Under the pieces are notes generated by a model that saw only the letters and a program-made list of their open reading frames with translations, had not been told where the DNA came from and searched no databases. From the NCBI GenBank assembly GCA_963822705.1, contig CAWGIX010000001.1, positions 124,001 to 188,000 of the forward strand: a stretch of 64,000 nucleotides of DNA. The letters run 5' to 3'. This DNA comes from CAVRQM01 sp963822705. Lineage in GTDB: Bacteria > Pseudomonadota > Alphaproteobacteria > Acetobacterales > Acetobacteraceae. A program made the position numbers and the translations under genes. Below, one piece after another: positions 28,674 through 39,400 of this stretch (positions are counted from its first letter, which is position 1; each line of letters opens with the position of its first letter).

Positions 28674-31600
28674 CTAGCTGTCGCCGCCGCCTCCGCCCTG
28701 ATCTGCCTGATCCTGCTGGTCCTGGCCGCCACCGCCGCCACCCGCCCCGTCATCACCGCCTGCGTCGCCACCCCCGCCTCGTAGTCACCACCGCCTCCCG
28801 CCGCCTGCATCATCACCGCCGCCCGCGTCGCCACCGCCGCTGCCTCCGTCATCGCCACTGCCGCTGCCTACGTCGCCACCGCCCGCGTCATCACCGCCGC
28901 CGTCGTCGCCACCACCCGCGTCGCCACCCCCAGTGTCACCCTCATCGCCGCTGCCTCCGTCATCGCCACCACCCGCATCGCCGCCACCCGCATCGTCGCC
29001 GCCGCTGCCTGCGTCATCACCGCCGCCGTCGCCGCCGCCACCCGCATCGTCGTCGCCGCCGCCACCTGCATCATCACCGCCGCCGTCGTCGCCGCCACCC
29101 GCATCGTCGTCGCCGCCGCCACCTGCGTCATCACCGCCGCCATCATCACCGCCACCCGCATCGTCGTCGCCGCCGCCACCTGCATCATCACCGCCGCCGT
29201 CGTCGCCGCCACCCGCATCGTCGTCGCCGCCGCCACCTGCATCATCACCGCCGCCGTCGTCGCCGCCGCCCGCGTCGTCGTCGCCGCCACCTGCGTCATC
29301 ACCGCCGCCATCATCACCGCCACCCGCATCGTCGTCGCCGCTGCCTGCGTCATCACCGCCGCCGTCGCCGCCGCCGCCCGCATCGTCGTCGCCGCCGCCA
29401 CCTGCGTCATCACCGCCGCCGTCGTCGCCGCCACCCGCATCGTCGTCGCCGCTGCCTGCGTCATCACCGCCGCCGTCGTCGCCGCCACCCGCATCGTCGT
29501 CGCCGCCGCCACCTGCATCATCACCGCCGCCGTCGCCGCCGCCGCCCGCATCGTCGTCGCCGCTGCCTGCGTCATCACCGCCGCCGTCGCCGCCGCCACC
29601 CGCATCGTCGTCGCCGCCGCCACCTGCATCATCACCGCCGCCGTCGTCGCCGCCGCCACCCGCGTCACCTTCCCCACCTGCCGCCGCAGCGGCGGCATTC
29701 GCGGCGTCAATTTCGCTGTCATCCATCAGTCCCGTCGGAACTCCTGCGCCCCCGGCGCCATCGGGGAGGTCGGCGGTCATGCCGCGTTCCTGATAGGCCT
29801 CGGGCGGAATTCCACCCAAAGCGCCCCCGATGCCTGCTGCCGCGCCAGCCGCCGCGCCTGCGACCTGGCCGACCCCGGATGCGATCGCGCCACCCACACC
29901 CTCTGCGGCCCCCGCCGCCGCACCCGCGACCCGGCCGACCCCGGATGCGACTGCGCCTCCGATACCGGCTGCAGCGTCACCGGCGGCGCCGAGCACTTGA
30001 CCGGCGCCGGAGGCAATCGCGCCGCCGACATCGGCCGCCGCACCTGCAACCTGGCCGGCCCCGGATGCGACCGCGCTACCAACGTCGGCAGCCGCGCCGA
30101 CCGCTGCACCTGCCATCTGGCCGGCGCCGGATATCGCGGAACTCGCCATAGAGGCGCCGGCGCCGATCGCGGCCGAGGCGAGCTGGCCTTCGCCCGAAAT
30201 GACCGCACTCCCCACATCGGCCGCGGCGCCCACCGCGGCACCCGCCATCTGACCGGCGCCGGAGATCGCCTCCCCCGCAAGCGACGCCCCCGCGCTCACC
30301 GCGCTGCTCGCAGCATCGCCGGCGGCTCCGAGCATCTGGCCCGCGCCGGATGCGACCGCGCCCCCAACATCAGCGGCAGCGCCCATCGCCGCGCCCGCTA
30401 CCTGGCCAGCACCGGATATGGCGGAGCTGGCAACCGAAGCGCCGGCCCCGATCGCGGCCGAGGCGAGCTGGCCTTCGCCCGAAATGACCGCACTCCCCAC
30501 ATCGGCCGCGGCGCCCACCGCGGCACCCGCCATCTGACCGGCGCCGGAGATCGCCGAGCTGGCAACGGATGCGCCCGCCTCTACAGCGGAACCGGCCGCG
30601 TTCCCGACCGCCGACACACCGTCCGCGACAGCCGACGCGCCGCCGGACAGCAAAGACTCCCCCGCGCTGAACAGGCTGCTGGCGCCGTCGGCAATGGCGC
30701 TGCCTGCGGCCGAAGCCGCGTCATAGGCGGTGTCGAGCGCACCGCTGGCCGCGCCGAGCACCGCCTTGCCGGTGTCGGTGTCCATCAGCTCGCTGCCGAT
30801 ATAGCCGACCGCGCCACCCACCACGGCGCCCGCGGCAAGCCCGACCACCGTACCGGCGCCCGGAATAATGGAACCGACAGCGGCGCCGATCTCGGCACCC
30901 GCGGCGGCGCCGGCAAGCCCCGCGCCGACGCCGACCGCGGCCTTGGCGGTGACGTCGACGGCAGCTTGGCCGCCAGTCATCTGGCCGGCTTCGTATTTCT
31001 GCACGTCGCTGTAGGCGGCCACGCCGCCGGCCACCACGCCGCCGATGACGCCGGCACCGGCCAGGCCACCCAGCCCGGCAGCCGCGTCGGCGCCGACTTC
31101 GGCCTCGGCTCCGACCCCGGCCTCCACCGCGGTGGAGGCCTCGGTCGCGGCGGTCGCCTCGGCCCCCGTGCCGGCCTCCGTCACGGCCTGCATCGGCTGC
31201 GTCTGCGCGAGCGGATCAACCGCCTGCATCGGTTGCGTCGGCGCCATCGGGTCGACTGCCTGCATCGGCTGGGTCGGCGCCATCGGGTCGACTGCCTGCA
31301 TCGGCTGCGTCGGCGCCATTGGATCGACCGCTTGCGTCGGCTGCGTCGGTGCGTTCGGATCGGGGTAGGCCGGGAACTGATGGACGTTGGTGTCAAGCAA
31401 CGGGTCGTTGCCGCCCATTTGGAACGGGCTCTTAGGTGTCGGGAACTGGTGGACGTTAGTATCGAGCAACGGGTCGTTGCCGCCCATTTGGAATGGGCTC
31501 TTCGGCGCCGCCATCGGCTGCGTGGCTGCCATCGGGTCGACAGCCTGCATGGGCTGGGTGGTGGCCATCGGATCGACCGCCGCCGGCATCTGCTGAGTGG

Positions 31601-32278
31601 CGGCGTACGGATCGACCGCAGCCTGCATCGGCTGCGTGGCCGCCATGGGATCGACAGCCTGCATCGGCTGGGTCGCGGCCATCGGATCGACTAGGCCGGT
31701 CGGCATCTCGCCGCCCGCGCCGTCGGCCGCCGACATATCCTCGGCCATCTGCTCCGAGAGTCCGGTATCGCCGCCCTGGTCCGGCTCGGGCGCGCCGTAA
31801 TGCGCATCGGCCCGCTCCTGATCCGTCATGTCGCCGATTTTCTTCCAGGAGTCGTCGGGCAGGCGATAATTGCCCTTATTGTCGTTGATCTGAGTGGTGT
31901 AATTCTCCTGCGAGAAGCTGCCGTCCGGCGCATTCGGATTGGGCGAGTGCGTGCGCACGTCAACCTTGTTGCCAGGGGCGCCGTCGATCCCCTTGAAACT
32001 CATCTTCTCCTGGTTCCAGATGTCCTTCGAGGGATCGTCGCGATACTGGATGTTCTGCAAGCCGATCCCAGGATTCTGAGGATTCTGGCCGGGCATTTGA
32101 AACATCGGTCCGGAGGTGGCGTTGTCGATCAAGCCCCCGACGTCTCCATCGGTGAGGTCGCCGAATTCCGCCGAGATCGCCAGCCCCCGCTGCTCCGTTG
32201 CCGCCGCCGCCCAACGGCGGCCGGGGGGATTCCGAGTGCTTTCTGCAGCCATTGGATCTGGTCGGAACTGAGCGGCAT
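28674..32278 (-). CDS. giant modular low-complexity protein (about 1200 residues), frameshifted at both ends
   Basis: Reads as five zones. The N-terminus should be MPLSSDQIQWLQKALGIPPA (ATG 32278), then a frame change near 32200 leads to AISAEFGDLTDGDVGGLIDN and an unrecognised domain to about residue 180. Next come about twelve units of type DPMAATQPMQAV. Then hydrophobic glycine-zipper segments (GGVVAGGVAAYSDVQ, AGAVVGGAVGYIGSEL) to about residue 540. Then helical units SAISGAGQMAGAAVGAAADV, nine or more, to about 830. The last 300 residues are acidic Gly/Asp units such as GGGDDAGGGGDDDA; one more frame change gives the true end QDQADQGGGGDS. It shares no clear family but lies beside the TssB-TssC fusion and a second repeat protein. 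Confidence 0.7.
28790..29690. repeat. Gly/Asp-coding tandem repeat array (about 900 bases)
   Basis: Near-perfect imperfect units of about 9 to 60 bases repeat, built of GGN and GAN codons on the minus strand (plus strand reads like CCGCCGTCGTCGCCG). Units differ mainly in number of Gly or Asp. It encodes the acidic C-terminal tail of the giant protein. Such arrays are length-variable and error-prone in assembly, so the copy number should be treated as uncertain. Confidence 0.9.
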
Positions 32279-32337
32279 GTCGGCCCCCGGATGGATGGTT
32301 CGATGCGGCGGACTGGCCGCTCAGTTCGGCACTGGCC

Positions 32338-33597
32338 TCAGCGAACTGCCGAGGCCAGCGTGGTGAGAGTGGCCGTCAGCGTCTTGCCGATGGCCAGGGG
32401 CACGAACGGGTTCTCGTCGAGGTGCTTGATGATCGGCTCGCTCGCCACGAACGACTGATAGCGCTGCATGATCTGCTTCGCCTCGGCGATCAGCTTGGTG
32501 CGCTGGTTTGCGTCCGCAGCGTTGTTCACCTCGTCCAGCTTGTCGGAAAGGCTCTCGTCGAGCTTGGCCAGAACCGGCTCCACTTTGCTGCGGAAACCGG
32601 CCTCCAGCGCCGCTTCGATATCCTGGCCTTTGCACGCGGCCATGATCTCGCCCTTCAGCTTGCCGATGTCGGTCTCAATCTTTTTGCGCGTGGCCACCCA
32701 GGCCAGGCGCGACTTGGCCATGGTGCTCGCGGGAGCCTGCGGGGCGGCTGGTCCGTTGGGCGCCGCCGGAGCCGAAGCTGCAGGCGGAGCCGGAGGTGCG
32801 GCGGACGGGGCAGGCGCGGCCGGAGCGGCGCCGCCTTGCAACGCCTGCTCCAGGGAGTCCGCGGCATCCGAAGCCGACAGCAGATCGCCCGTCTTCAGGC
32901 TGGCCTGCGCCTGGGCCGCCAAGCCTTTCAGCTGGCCCAACCGCGAAGGATCCGAGGCCGCTACCTGAACCATACGCTTCACCAGACCGGTGAGCCGCTG
33001 TGTCAGATCGGCCGCGTTCGGATCCGTTGCCGGCGACGGCGGTGCAGGAGGGACGTTTGCAGCCTGAGGCGGCGGCGGGGGTGAAACGTTTGCAGCCTGT
33101 GGGGGCGGCGGTGCGGGTGGGACATTCGCGTCCTGCGGGGATGGCGGAGGTGCAACGTTCGCAGCCTGCGATGGCGGCGGCGCGGGCGAGGCGCCGGCGG
33201 CCTGCGGGGCCCCGGGCTGTGCGTCTTCGTCCGACCCCGACTCCACCGTGGAACCGTCCTCGAGCACCAGCTGCACCTTGTTGTACCCGGTGCCCTTCAG
33301 CGTCTTGGTCAGCCGCTTGGCCATGCCGGACGCGGCCTTGTTGACCTGGAATTTCACCAGGGTCGCGTCGGTATCGGGATCCACCACCGCGGTGCCGAAC
33401 AGCCCGTGCTTCGCATCGGGGAACTGCTTTTCCAGGTCCTTGAGGAGCGCTTTGGGGGACTTGACCTTGTCCAGCATGAGCAGCGCGAAGGCGGCGTCCT
33501 TGCCCTGCGCCATGGCGCAGCTGACGGGCTCCTTCTTGGATTTCGCCAGCATCTGCTTCATCACCGACTTGTCCATGCCGGTCTGCACTTCGGCCAT
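32338..33597 (-). CDS. hypothetical two-domain protein with Pro-rich linker
   Basis: A 419-residue protein starting MAEVQTGMDKSVMKQML, preceded by a strong AAAGGAGG. Residues 1-120 form a compact domain (KKEPVSCAMAQGKDAAFALLML, KGTGYNKVQLVLEDGS) that resembles a family I have seen next to MPLS-type proteins like the giant neighbour, so the two likely work together. A Pro/Ala-rich linker contains about four QAANV repeats. Residues 200-419 are mostly helical (RLTGLVKRMVQVAASDPSRL, RKKIETDIGKLKGEIMAAC) and may oligomerise. It lies 60 bases upstream of the giant protein on the same strand. Function unknown. Confidence 0.7.
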   Translation of the reverse strand: MAEVQTGMDKSVMKQMLAKSKKEPVSCAMAQGKDAAFALLMLDKVKSPKALLKDLEKQFPDAKHGLFGTAVVDPDTDATLVKFQVNKAASGMAKRLTKTLKGTGYNKVQLVLEDGSTVESGSDEDAQPGAPQAAGASPAPPPSQAANVAPPPSPQDANVPPAPPPPQAANVSPPPPPQAANVPPAPPSPATDPNAADLTQRLTGLVKRMVQVAASDPSRLGQLKGLAAQAQASLKTGDLLSASDAADSLEQALQGGAAPAAPAPSAAPPAPPAASAPAAPNGPAAPQAPASTMAKSRLAWVATRKKIETDIGKLKGEIMAACKGQDIEAALEAGFRSKVEPVLAKLDESLSDKLDEVNNAADANQRTKLIAEAKQIMQRYQSFVASEPIIKHLDENPFVPLAIGKTLTATLTTLASAVR

Positions 33598-33854
33598 CGC
33601 CATCCCCTCCTTTATCAGGCTGCGTATCGTCGCAAGTTCGTGACGTATATCATACTCCACCTTGCGCGGCGGTGGAATGTTCCGCACGAAAAGCAGTCCG
33701 CGTCGCCGCCGGACCTGCTCTACGGGAACCGCGCGGCAATGGGTGTGAGCCAGATCGCAGGAAAACCAAGATGGTGAAAGTCAGGTAATGCCCGGCCCTT
33801 GGCGGCCAAAGCCTCGGTGCTATCGTCTGCGCGGCATGCACCAGGAGCATCCGG

Positions 33855-35651
33855 ATGCCCTACGAGGTTAGTTTCGGCAGCATCGGCAACAAGAAACGGA
33901 CAGCCGGGACCGGGCAAAAATTCCGGCTGGCGGTGCTGGCGGATCTGTCCGGCCGTGCCAACGCCGGCACGGTCGAGACCGGCGAGGCATTGGCCAAACG
34001 CAAACCGGTCAAGGTGGACGTCGACAATCTGGACGACGTGCTGGCGCGCTTGGCACCGGCGCTCAACCTGCCGATCGCCGACGACGGCAGCACGGTTGCT
34101 GTGCGCATCGGCAGTCTCGATGATTTCCACCCCGACCAGCTGGTGGAGAACGTCGAGCTGTTCAAGTCCCTGCTCGACCTGCGCCGCAACCTGGGCAGCA
34201 AGTCCGGTTTCGATCGCGCGGCCAAGGAGGTGCTGTCGTGGAGCGGGGAGGAGCCGCTGCCCCCGCCGCCGCGGCGCGCTCGCGGTGCCGCCATCGCCAC
34301 CGACCGCAAACTGTCGGACTTCGCTCGCCTCATCGGTCGGCCGGCGACGCCGAGTGCTGCCGAACGCTCGGTGGATGACATGGTGCGCCGGATGGTGGGA
34401 CCGTTCGTCCAGCCGGGTCGCGATGCGCGCCAGGAGCAGCTCACCGCGCGGGTGGACGAGGCACTTTCGGCGGCCATGCGGCGCGTGCTGCATCACCCCG
34501 ATTTCCAGACCGCGGAGGCGATCTGGCGCGGCGTGGAATTCCTGGTGCGCCGCATCGAGACCGGCGCCCGCATGGAAATCGTGCTGTATGACGTATCCGC
34601 GGAAGAGTTTGCCGCCGATCTCGCCGCGGGCGACGCGCTGGATCAGAGCGGCTTGTACGGCATGCTGGTGGAGCAGCCGGCGCTGGATGCACACCAGGGC
34701 GCGCTATCCGCGATCATCGGACTGTACACGTTTGAACTGGCGCCGCCGCATGCCGACCTGCTCGGCCGCATGGCGCAGATCGCGGGTGCGGCGGGTGCGC
34801 CGTTCGTGGCCGCAATCACCCCTGATCCGCTGAAGACGAAACTGCACGAGCAGCATCCGCTCATCAAGGATGCCTGGTCGGCGCTGCAGGCCTTGCCGGC
34901 CGCCGCCTATCTGGGCCTGGCCACGCCGCGGTTCTTGTTGCGCATGCCGTACGGCCGCAAGACCGACCCGATCGACGCATTCGGGCTCGAGGAGTTCACC
35001 CGGCAGTCGGGACTGTCCGGCATGCTCTGGGGACACCCCGCGCTGATCGTGGGATTGCTGCTGGCGGAAACCTTTGAGCAGCAGGGCGCAAAAATGAAGC
35101 TGGGCTCCGTGGCCGGCGTCGGCGACATGCCGTACTACGTCTATACCGATACCGATGGGGAACAGATTGCACTCCCCTGCACGGAGCGTCTGTACACCGA
35201 ACGGCAGGCCGTGCAGGTGTCGACCTACAAAGTCATGCCGCTGCTGAGCCTGCGCGGGCGGCCAGAGGTGCGGCTCGGCGGGTTCTCGTCCCAGGCGGGC
35301 ACGCCGCTAGCCGGCTTCTGGGCACCGGCCAGCTTGGCCCCAGCACCCGCACCGGCCCCGGGCACGGCCGCAGAGCCCGAGTCTGAATCAGAGGAGGCAA
35401 CGCCTGAAGCAGCCGAGGCCGCTCCGGACGCGGCACCCGACACGTCCGACCTGGACGCTCTGATGGCCAGCCTGGAGGCCCCAGCGGCGGCGCAACCGAC
35501 GGCGGCGCCTGCCGCGGCGGCCGAAGCCGCGCCCGCGGCTGCCGAGGACGATCTGGACGCGCTGCTGGCGAGCCTGAACGCCGATCCGCCTCCAGCCGCG
35601 CCGGACGAGACGGAGGCAGACCTGGACGCCCTACTGGCTTCCTTGCAGTAG
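33855..35651 (+). CDS. fused TssB-TssC-like contractile sheath protein with DLDALLASL repeats
   Basis: A 598-residue protein with AGGAG ribosome-binding site. Residues about 1-150 resemble TssB/IglA small sheath subunits: FRLAVLADLSGRANAG, KPVKVDVDNLDDVLARLAPAL, SLDDFHPDQLVENVELFKSL. Residues about 180-490 resemble TssC/IglB: RVLHHPDFQTAEAIWRGVEF, YGMLVEQPALDAHQG, LATPRFLLRMPYGRKTDPID, MLWGHPALIVGLLLAETF. After an Ala/Pro-rich linker the C-terminus carries DLDALMASL (about 532), DLDALLASL (566) and DLDALLASL (589). In T6SS the two subunits are separate genes. No tssK, clpV, hcp, vgrG or baseplate gene lies in this window. Possible sheath relative or a reduced, specialised system; partners are expected to be the neighbouring repeat proteins. 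Divergent from them. Confidence 0.75.
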   Translation: MPYEVSFGSIGNKKRTAGTGQKFRLAVLADLSGRANAGTVETGEALAKRKPVKVDVDNLDDVLARLAPALNLPIADDGSTVAVRIGSLDDFHPDQLVENVELFKSLLDLRRNLGSKSGFDRAAKEVLSWSGEEPLPPPPRRARGAAIATDRKLSDFARLIGRPATPSAAERSVDDMVRRMVGPFVQPGRDARQEQLTARVDEALSAAMRRVLHHPDFQTAEAIWRGVEFLVRRIETGARMEIVLYDVSAEEFAADLAAGDALDQSGLYGMLVEQPALDAHQGALSAIIGLYTFELAPPHADLLGRMAQIAGAAGAPFVAAITPDPLKTKLHEQHPLIKDAWSALQALPAAAYLGLATPRFLLRMPYGRKTDPIDAFGLEEFTRQSGLSGMLWGHPALIVGLLLAETFEQQGAKMKLGSVAGVGDMPYYVYTDTDGEQIALPCTERLYTERQAVQVSTYKVMPLLSLRGRPEVRLGGFSSQAGTPLAGFWAPASLAPAPAPAPGTAAEPESESEEATPEAAEAAPDAAPDTSDLDALMASLEAPAAAQPTAAPAAAAEAAPAAAEDDLDALLASLNADPPPAAPDETEADLDALLASLQ

Positions 35652-35679
35652 CGCCGAGCAGCGCGCTGCAATCGGCGCT
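35650..35679. terminator. strong stem-loop at the end of the TssBC-fusion gene
   Basis: AGCGCCGA (35650-35657) pairs perfectly with TCGGCGCT (35672-35679), and the loop contains a 12-bp palindrome GCAGCGCGCTGC (35658-35669). It begins inside the stop codon. There is no following U-tract, so it may be a terminator of weak or Rho-assisted type, or a stability hairpin. Confidence 0.4.
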
Positions 35680-35750
35680 GCCGTTCGGAGCCCATTGCAC
35701 ATGGCAATCATGAAGCTCGCAGAGACTGCGAGCGAGATGGGACTGTCATC

Positions 35751-35957
35751 CTATTCCGGTCGCATCTCAGCAAGCAGCTCGATCTCGATGTTCAGGTGAT
35801 CTTGCATGACTTCAAGCATGGCCGACGCCGCTGCCGCGCTCTCCGAATGGCCCTGGCCGGTCAGACTGGCGATGAGGGCTTTCTGCTTGCTGATGTGACC
35901 TCGACTACGCGCAATGTTGTTTTCGAGGTTGGCTCTCGTCATGCCCCCAATTGCCAT
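35751..35957 (-). CDS. small helical hypothetical protein, 68 residues
   Basis: Starts MAIGGMTRANLENNIARSR after a GGGGAAGAAG ribosome-binding site; an upstream ATG would add 17 residues (MRGKGPKMSG). The sequence is a coiled-helical pattern: HISKQKALIASLTGQGHSES and LEVMQDHLNIEIELLAEM. It resembles short proteins common in rhizobial and acetobacterial genomes of unknown function. It is convergent with the TssBC-type gene, 99 bases after its stop. Confidence 0.6.
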   Translation of the reverse strand: MAIGGMTRANLENNIARSRGHISKQKALIASLTGQGHSESAAAASAMLEVMQDHLNIEIELLAEMRPE

Positions 35958-36417
35958 GGCTTCTTCCCCTTTGCTTGTGCCGCTCATTTTTGGGCCTTTG
36001 CCGCGCAAGAACCGCCTACTCTGGCTTTGGATGCGGCTACGTGTTTCAGCGAAGCGGAACCGGCCCGGCTGCGTTTGTCACACAAGTAGCTGCCTTACTC
36101 CTGGCGTTTGGTGGGGCGGACTTGTGGTGAATGGTGATAGCTCCATCTGCCGGGCGCGGCAAATGGCACCGCAGGTTGCAGGGGCGGTCAGTCAACGCGA
36201 GAGTATTTATTTTGGCTCCTAAGAGTCCGCCCGAAAGGTCTATTGGTTGAGGCCTTCCCAGGGCTTGGCCGGACGCTGGCCCCCACACGTCCCTGTCGTC
36301 CCGTTACCGACATGTATCACCGCATGGCCGAAGTGCGGCGATCCGCTCAGGTAGCAAAACCCTACCGCCCCGCCCTCCGCACCCCTAATCTGCAGCCTCC
36401 GCCGCCCGGAGGGTTTT
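35958..36417. other. intergenic region before putA without a recognisable gene
   Basis: About 460 bases divergent between the small helical protein and putA. It should contain both promoters. I see no RNA gene, inverted repeat of note or conserved short frame. The putA ribosome-binding site (GGAGGG) is at its end. Confidence 0.5.
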
Positions 36418-39400
36418 GTGCCCGACGCCCTACCCCCATCCACCGACGACCGCACCGCGCTACGCCGCCTGCACCGCGCACCGGAGGAGCAGGCCGCCGC
36501 CGCCCTGCTCCAGCTTGCCACGTTTGCGCCCGACCTGGCCCACCGCATCGAAGCGCGCGCCCGAAACCTGGTCTACGCCGCCCGGGCCGCGCACCGGCCC
36601 GGCGCCGATGTCACCGATTTCCTGAAAGAGTTTGGCCTCGGCACCCGCGAAGGCACCGCCCTGCTGTGTCTCGCCGAAGCGCTGCTGCGCATCCCCGATG
36701 CCGCCACCGCCGACGCCCTGATCGAGGACCGCATCGCCAACGCCGACTGGCAGGCGCATCTGGGCCAGGCCGACAGCCTGGCGGTCAACGCCTCGGCCTG
36801 GGCCTTCATGCTTACCGGCCGCGTGCTGTCGCTCGACGACCCCGACCGCGGCGGCATCCCCAGCGCCATCGGCCGCGTGGTCAGCCGCATGGGCGAGCCG
36901 GTGATCCGCGCCGCCCTGCGCCGCGGCATGCGCGTGCTGGCGCGCCAGTTCGTCATGGGCCGAACCATCGCCGAGGCACTGGCCCGGGCCAATTCCGCCG
37001 AGGGCCGCCGCTGGCGCTACAGTTTTGACATGCTGGGCGAGGCCGCCCGCACCCACGCCGACGCGGACCGCTACTTTGCCTCGTATCGCGACGCCATCGG
37101 AGCAGTCGGTCGTGCCGGCGGCGGGCCAGTCGCCGGTCCCGGCGTTTCCGTCAAACTTTCCGCGCTGCATCCCCGCTACGAGCCGCTGCAGGAAGCGCGC
37201 TGCGCCCCGGCCCTGATCGCCGCCCTCACCGACCTCGCTATCGAGGCGAAACGACAAAATATCGGCCTGACCATGGATGCGGAGGAAGCCGAGCGGCTGG
37301 AAATCAGCCTCGACATCTTTGGCGCCGTGCTCGCCGATCCGCGCCTCGCCGGCTGGGACGGTTTCGGACTCGCCATCCAGGCCTACCAGAAGCGCTGCAT
37401 AAAACTGGTCGACTGGGTCGCCGATCTCGGCCTGCGCACCGGCCACCGCATCCCCGCGCGGCTGGTGAAAGGCGCCTACTGGGACACCGAGATCAAGCAC
37501 GCGCAGATCCACGGATTCGGCGACTACCCGGTGTTCACCCGGAAAGTCGCCACCGACGTGTCGTGGCTCGCGTGTGCCAAAAGAATGCTGGATCGGATGG
37601 ATGGCCTGCGCCCCGCCTTCGCCACCCACAACGCCCAATCCCTGGCCACGGTGCTGGAACTGGGCGCCGGAAAAGATTTCGAGATGCAGCGCCTGCACGG
37701 CATGGGCGAAGCTTTGTACCACGGCGTCGTCGGCGAGGCCTGCCCGGTCCGGGTCTACGCGCCGGTCGGCAGCCACGAGGATTTGCTGGCCTACCTGGTG
37801 CGCCGCCTTCTGGAGAACGGGGCGAACACCAGCTTCGTGCATCGGCTGGTCGACCCGGCGGTGCCGGAGGAAGCGATCATCGCCGACCCGGCTGCCCGGC
37901 TGCGCGGCGCCGCACTCGGGCGCAACCCGCGCATTCCGCTGCCCGAGAACCTGTATCCCGACCGCCGCAACTCCGCCGGCCTGGACCTTGCCGACCGCGA
38001 TGTGGGCCCCGCCGCGCTCGCGGAAATCCGCGCGACACCCCTGCCCGCTCCGCTCCAAGGGGCCGGCGCGCGGCGAGAAATCCGCGACCCGTCCGACCGG
38101 CGCCGGCTGATCAGTACCGCACCGGATACCACGCCGGCCGAACTCGACGCGGCGCTGGTGGCGCTCTCGCGCGGCTGGCTCGCCTGGGATGCGGCCGGCG
38201 GCGCGCATCGCGCGACCGTGCTGGACCGCGCCGCCGAGCTGATCGAACTGCACCGCTCGGAACTGCTGTTTCTGCTCGCGCGCGAGGCCGGCCGCACCCT
38301 CACGGACGGTATTTCCGAGGTGCGCGAGGCCGCCGATTTCTGCCGCTACTACGCCGCCCGCGCCCGCGCCGATTTTTCCGGCATGCGCGAACTGCCGGGA
38401 CCGACCGGGGAGCGCAACACTTGGGGGCTGGGTGGCCGCGGCGTGTTTGCCGCCATCTCGCCGTGGAATTTTCCGCTCGCCATTTTCACGGGCCAAGTCG
38501 CGGCGGCGCTGGCCGCGGGCAACGCTGTGGCAGCCAAACCCGCGGAACAGACCCCGCTGGTCGCGGCCCGCGCAATAAACCTGCTGCACGAAGCCGGCGT
38601 GCCGCGCGACGCACTGCGCCTCGTGTGCGGCGGCGGCGAGGTGGGTGGCGCGCTGGTGGCCCACCGGCACGTGGCCGGCGTGGCGTTCACCGGCGGCACC
38701 GAGACGGCCCAGAAAATCGCCCGCACGCTGGCCGCCCGCCCCGGCCCGCTGGTGCCGTTCATTGCCGAAACCGGCGGCATCAACGCCATGGTGGTGGACA
38801 GCTCCGCGCTGCCGGAGCAGGTGGTCGCCGACGTGCTGAGCGGCGCGTTCGGCTCCGCCGGACAGCGCTGTTCCGCGCTGCGCCTGCTGTGTCTGCAAGA
38901 CGACACCGCCGAGCGCACGTTGGCCATGCTCCGTGGTGCGGCCGAAACGCTGGTGATCGGCGATCCGCTCGATCCCGCCACCGATGTCGGGCCGGTGATC
39001 GACGAGGAGGCACGCGACGGACTTTTGGGTTATTGCGCGACGATGCGTCGGCCGTTGTTCGAGTTGCCGCTGCCGGCCGGTTGCGAGCACGGCACGTTTT
39101 TCGCACCCCGTGCCTACGAGCTGAGCGGCGCCGAGGCAGTTGACGCAAGAGGTTTTCGGGCCGGTGCTGCACGTGGTGCGCTATCAGGCGGACCGGCTCG
39201 ACGCGCTGCTATATGCCATCGCGGCAACCGGGTTTGCGCTCACGCTCGGCGTGCATTCCCGGGTCGAATTCGACGCAGCGCCATATCGTCGAACGGTTGC
39301 GCGTCGGCAACGCCTATGTGAACCGCAACCAGATCGGTGCGGTGGTGGGGGTGCAGCCGTTCGGCGGACGCGGCCTGTCCGGCACCGGGCCGAAAGCCGG

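Noticed and set aside
28790..29690. CRISPR array
   Set aside because: Units are contiguous coding repeats without spacers.
28933..31694. Plus-strand open frames rich in Pro/Ser and Arg opposite the giant repeat gene
   Set aside because: The repeat is open in several frames; only the Gly/Asp and AG-rich frame continues into recognisable N- and C-terminal parts.
33855..35651. A complete type VI secretion cluster
   Set aside because: No baseplate, ATPase, Hcp or VgrG gene appears on either side within the window.
36460..39090. Long minus-strand open frame (over 870 codons) opposite putA
   Set aside because: Mirror image of the strongly biased putA codons; putA itself has clear catalytic motifs.
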